Positions 7,793 through 9,694 of a stretch of DNA of 9,694 nucleotides are shown here, piece after piece; the stretch's first letter is position 1; each line of letters begins with the position of its first letter. The notes beneath the pieces were generated by a model. It was not told the origin of the DNA. It saw only the letters and a program-made list of their open reading frames with translations, and searched no databases. A program made the position numbers and the translations under genes. Source of the stretch: Frankiaceae bacterium (GTDB lineage Bacteria; Actinomycetota; Actinomycetes; Frankiales; Frankiaceae); assembly GCA_030840885.1 (NCBI GenBank), contig JAVEDQ010000364.1, positions 1 through 9,694 on the forward strand, read 5' to 3'.

Positions 7793-7798
7793 TACGCT
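7793..7798 (+). promoter_or_regulatory. Possible -10 element for the secreted propeller gene
   Basis: TACGCT has the TAnnnT form and lies 45 nt upstream of the ATG at 7843. No -35 at 16-18 nt is recognisable; the nearest TTGACC (7756-7761) is 31 nt away, too far. A -10-only promoter is possible in actinobacteria. Confidence 0.25.
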
Positions 7799-7802
7799 CT
7801 CG

Positions 7803-7826
7803 GTGTGGCACTCGGGTGTGCCGCGT
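7803..7826 (+). promoter_or_regulatory. Leader hairpin just upstream of the ribosome binding site
   Basis: GGCAC (7807-7811) pairs with GTGCC (7818-7822) around a 6-nt loop, extendable outwards by several G-U/G-C pairs. It abuts the GGGGGGA ribosome binding site (7827-7833, 9 nt before ATG 7843), so it could influence translation or be the terminator of the preceding gene. It is short and tentative. Confidence 0.3.
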
Positions 7827-7842
7827 GGGGGGACAACGAAAT

Positions 7843-9694
7843 ATGTCACGGAAGACGACGACGCGGTCCCGGTGGGGGGCCGCCGTGCTGGCCACGGTTC
7901 TGGTCAGTGGGTTCGCGGTAGCGGGAGGCACAGCTCCTGCCCTCGCGGACACCGCGCCGGCCGCCGGGCTACCCGTGACCGCCGGCGCCGAGGTGCTGCC
8001 GACGACGCAGGTCGACGGAGTCGTCTGGTCACAGAAGGTGATCGGCAACATCGTCTACGCCGGCGGCAAGTTCACGCGCGCCCGCCCGCCGGGCGCGGCG
8101 CCCGGCGTCAGCACCGTCGTCCGCAACAACCTGCTGGCCTACGACGTCACCACCGGGGCGCTCGTCACGAGCTTCGCCCCCGATCTCAACGGTCAGGTCC
8201 TCACCGTCACGGCCTCGCCGGACGGCCGCGTCCTCTACGTCGGGGGTGACTTCACGGTCGCCAACGGCCAGGCGCGCTACCGGGCCGCCGCCTACGACAC
8301 CGCCACCGGTGCTCTGCTCTCGACGTTCAAGCCGACCCTCGACTACACGGTCAAGTCGATCGTCGCGACGGCGTCCACGGTCTACCTCGGCGGCAGCTTC
8401 AGCACTGCCAACGGCGTGGCCCGGAAGAAGCTGGCGGCGTTCCGCGCATCTGACGGCGGCCTGCTCGGCTGGGCGCCCAGCGCCGACAACGCGGTGAACG
8501 CCATGGTGATGGTCCCCGACGGCTCCCGGCTCGTGGTCGGTGGCAGCTTCCTCAACCTCAACGCCACTGCCGCCTATGGCCTCGGGGCCTTGAATGCGAG
8601 TACCGGCGCGACGCTTCCCTATGCGGCCAACGCCTCGATCCGCAACTACGGGGCCCACGCGGCGATCCTGAGCCTGACGACCGACGGCACGAACGTCTAC
8701 GGCACCGGCTACGTCTTCGGGGGCACCGGCAACCTCGAAGGCACCTTCGCCACCGAACCGAACGGCGGCGCGATCCGGTGGGTCGAGGACTGCCACGGCG
8801 ACACCTATTCGAACTACTCCTCCGGCGGTGCGGTCTACGTCGTCGGCCACTCGCACTCCTGCGACACGGTGCCCGGCGGGTTCAAGCAGACCGACCCGTG
8901 GACCTTCCAGCGGGGTCTGGCGTTCACCAGCAACGCCCGCGGAACGCTGACCGCGACGCCGTACACCAACTACAAGAACTGGGCCGGCACCGCCGCACCG
9001 CAGATGTTGCACTGGTACCCCGAGATCAGCGCCGGCACGTTCACGGGGCAGAACCAGGGCGCTTGGAGCGTCGCCGGCAACGGGCGCTACGTCGTGCTCG
9101 GCGGGGAGTTCCCCACGGTGAACGGCTCCCCGCAGCAGGGCCTGGTCCGCATGGCGCTTCCGTCGACGCAGGCCCCCAAGGCTGGGCCGGTGATGACCGG
9201 GGCACGCTTCGTGCCGCAGGTCTCGCAGCCCGCTTCCGGCCAGGTCCGCCTCAACTGGCAGGCGAACTACGACCGGGACAACGCCTCGCTGGCCTACCGC
9301 CTCGTGCGGGACGGCAACACGGCAGCCCCGATCTACTCGACGACGGTGTCGTCCAGCCCGTTCGTCCGGCCGGACATGACCTTCACCGACACCGGGCAGG
9401 CGCCGGGCTCGACGCACACCTACCGGCTCTACGCGACCGACCCGAACGGCAACCAGGCCGCCTCGGACACGTTCTCGGTGACGGTGGGAACCGAGCCTGC
9501 CTACGCCCGCACGGTGAAGGTGGACGGGGCCTCGCCGTACTGGCGCTTCAACGAGCCCACCCCCGGCACGACGGCGTTCGACTACTCGGGCACCCAATCC
9601 GGCACCTTGAACAACGGTGCAGCGCCAGGGCTCTCCGGTGGCGTCACGAACGACCCGAGCGGCAAGGCGGTGTTGTTCAACGGCGTCGCCGGTG
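7843..9694 (+). CDS. Secreted beta-propeller / FN3-like / LamG-like protein, C-terminus beyond the window
   Basis: The frame is open for 617 codons from the ATG to the right edge, with a GGGGGGA ribosome binding site upstream. Residues 1-35 are a classical Sec signal peptide (basic start, hydrophobic AAVLATVLVSGFAVAGG, ALA cleavage site before Asp36). Residues about 50-440 carry repeats of the delta-60 / DUF5122 propeller type, each with a GG-F-T--NG core: VYAGGKFTRA (71-80), LYVGGDFTVANG (131-142), VYLGGSFSTANG (180-191), LVVGGSFLNLN (230-240), VVLGGEFPTVNG (417-428), often followed by a Tyr/Phe-Asp-TGAL turn. Residues about 445-548 look like a fibronectin type III module (LNWQANYDRDN, YRLYATDPNGN). 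From about 558 a LamG/concanavalin-like fold begins (YWRFNEP, FDYSGTQSGTL, AVLFNG), a carbohydrate- or protein-binding domain. A Cys pair (317, 340) lies in an insert between blades. The protein is likely extracellular, binding surface polysaccharide; enzymatic activity is not evident. Confidence 0.88.
   Translation, partial: MSRKTTTRSRWGAAVLATVLVSGFAVAGGTAPALADTAPAAGLPVTAGAEVLPTTQVDGVVWSQKVIGNIVYAGGKFTRARPPGAAPGVSTVVRNNLLAYDVTTGALVTSFAPDLNGQVLTVTASPDGRVLYVGGDFTVANGQARYRAAAYDTATGALLSTFKPTLDYTVKSIVATASTVYLGGSFSTANGVARKKLAAFRASDGGLLGWAPSADNAVNAMVMVPDGSRLVVGGSFLNLNATAAYGLGALNASTGATLPYAANASIRNYGAHAAILSLTTDGTNVYGTGYVFGGTGNLEGTFATEPNGGAIRWVEDCHGDTYSNYSSGGAVYVVGHSHSCDTVPGGFKQTDPWTFQRGLAFTSNARGTLTATPYTNYKNWAGTAAPQMLHWYPEISAGTFTGQNQGAWSVAGNGRYVVLGGEFPTVNGSPQQGLVRMALPSTQAPKAGPVMTGARFVPQVSQPASGQVRLNWQANYDRDNASLAYRLVRDGNTAAPIYSTTVSSSPFVRPDMTFTDTGQAPGSTHTYRLYATDPNGNQAASDTFSVTVGTEPAYARTVKVDGASPYWRFNEPTPGTTAFDYSGTQSGTLNNGAAPGLSGGVTNDPSGKAVLFNGVAG

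Noticed and set aside
7756..7798. TTGACC with TACGCT as a full sigma-A promoter
   Set aside because: The 31-nt spacing is far from the 16-18 nt required, so at most the -10 element is kept as tentative.
8029..9597. 522-codon antisense frame under the secreted propeller gene
   Set aside because: Arg/Val/Gly-rich shadow with no domain. The sense frame has a signal peptide and regular propeller repeats.

Overview
The window is very GC-rich DNA, about 70% by eye, with strong G/C bias at third codon positions, GTG starts, few AT-rich promoters and 4-nt start/stop overlaps. This fits a high-GC actinobacterium. The gene types resemble Pseudonocardiales, Nocardioides-type or Geodermatophilus-type genomes, but the genus is only a guess. 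I see no rRNA, tRNA, insertion sequence, phage gene or CRISPR array. The content is a cell-surface polysaccharide / envelope-glycan locus.

Layout. (1) Positions 1-933 (minus, cut by the left edge) and 1149-2675 (plus) encode two exported, paralogous right-handed beta-helix proteins, transcribed divergently from a 215-nt gap. The plus-strand copy has gained a malectin-like carbohydrate-binding domain, a Pro/Val/Thr/Ala repeat linker and a probable lipoprotein signal. A strong GC hairpin follows it at 2712-2746. (2) A class I SAM-dependent methyltransferase lies at 2863-3747 (plus). Its best start is an internal GTG with a good ribosome binding site. (3) Convergent to it is a tightly coupled minus-strand operon, 6297 to 3774: GT4 glycosyltransferase, CDP-alcohol phosphatidyltransferase, TagD-like cytidylyltransferase, joined by ATGA and GTGA overlaps. 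(4) Divergent from that operon, at 6507-7751 (plus), is a DUF1972-type (rhamnosyltransferase-like) glycosyltransferase. (5) From 7843 to the right edge (plus, incomplete) is a large secreted protein: delta-60-type beta-propeller repeats, a fibronectin-III-like module and the start of a LamG/concanavalin-like domain.

How they may work together (inference): the two glycosyltransferases would build a surface glycan. The cytidylyltransferase would activate a phospho-alcohol as its CDP derivative, and the membrane CDP-alcohol transferase would move that phospho-alcohol onto a lipid or lipid-linked glycan. The methyltransferase could decorate the product. The beta-helix, malectin and LamG proteins would bind or process glycan outside the cell. 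The most unusual element is the fused-in-operon pairing of a TagD-like enzyme with a CDP-alcohol phosphatidyltransferase, which has Kennedy-pathway logic, rather than with a TagB/TagF-type polymerase. No substrate can be read from the sequence.
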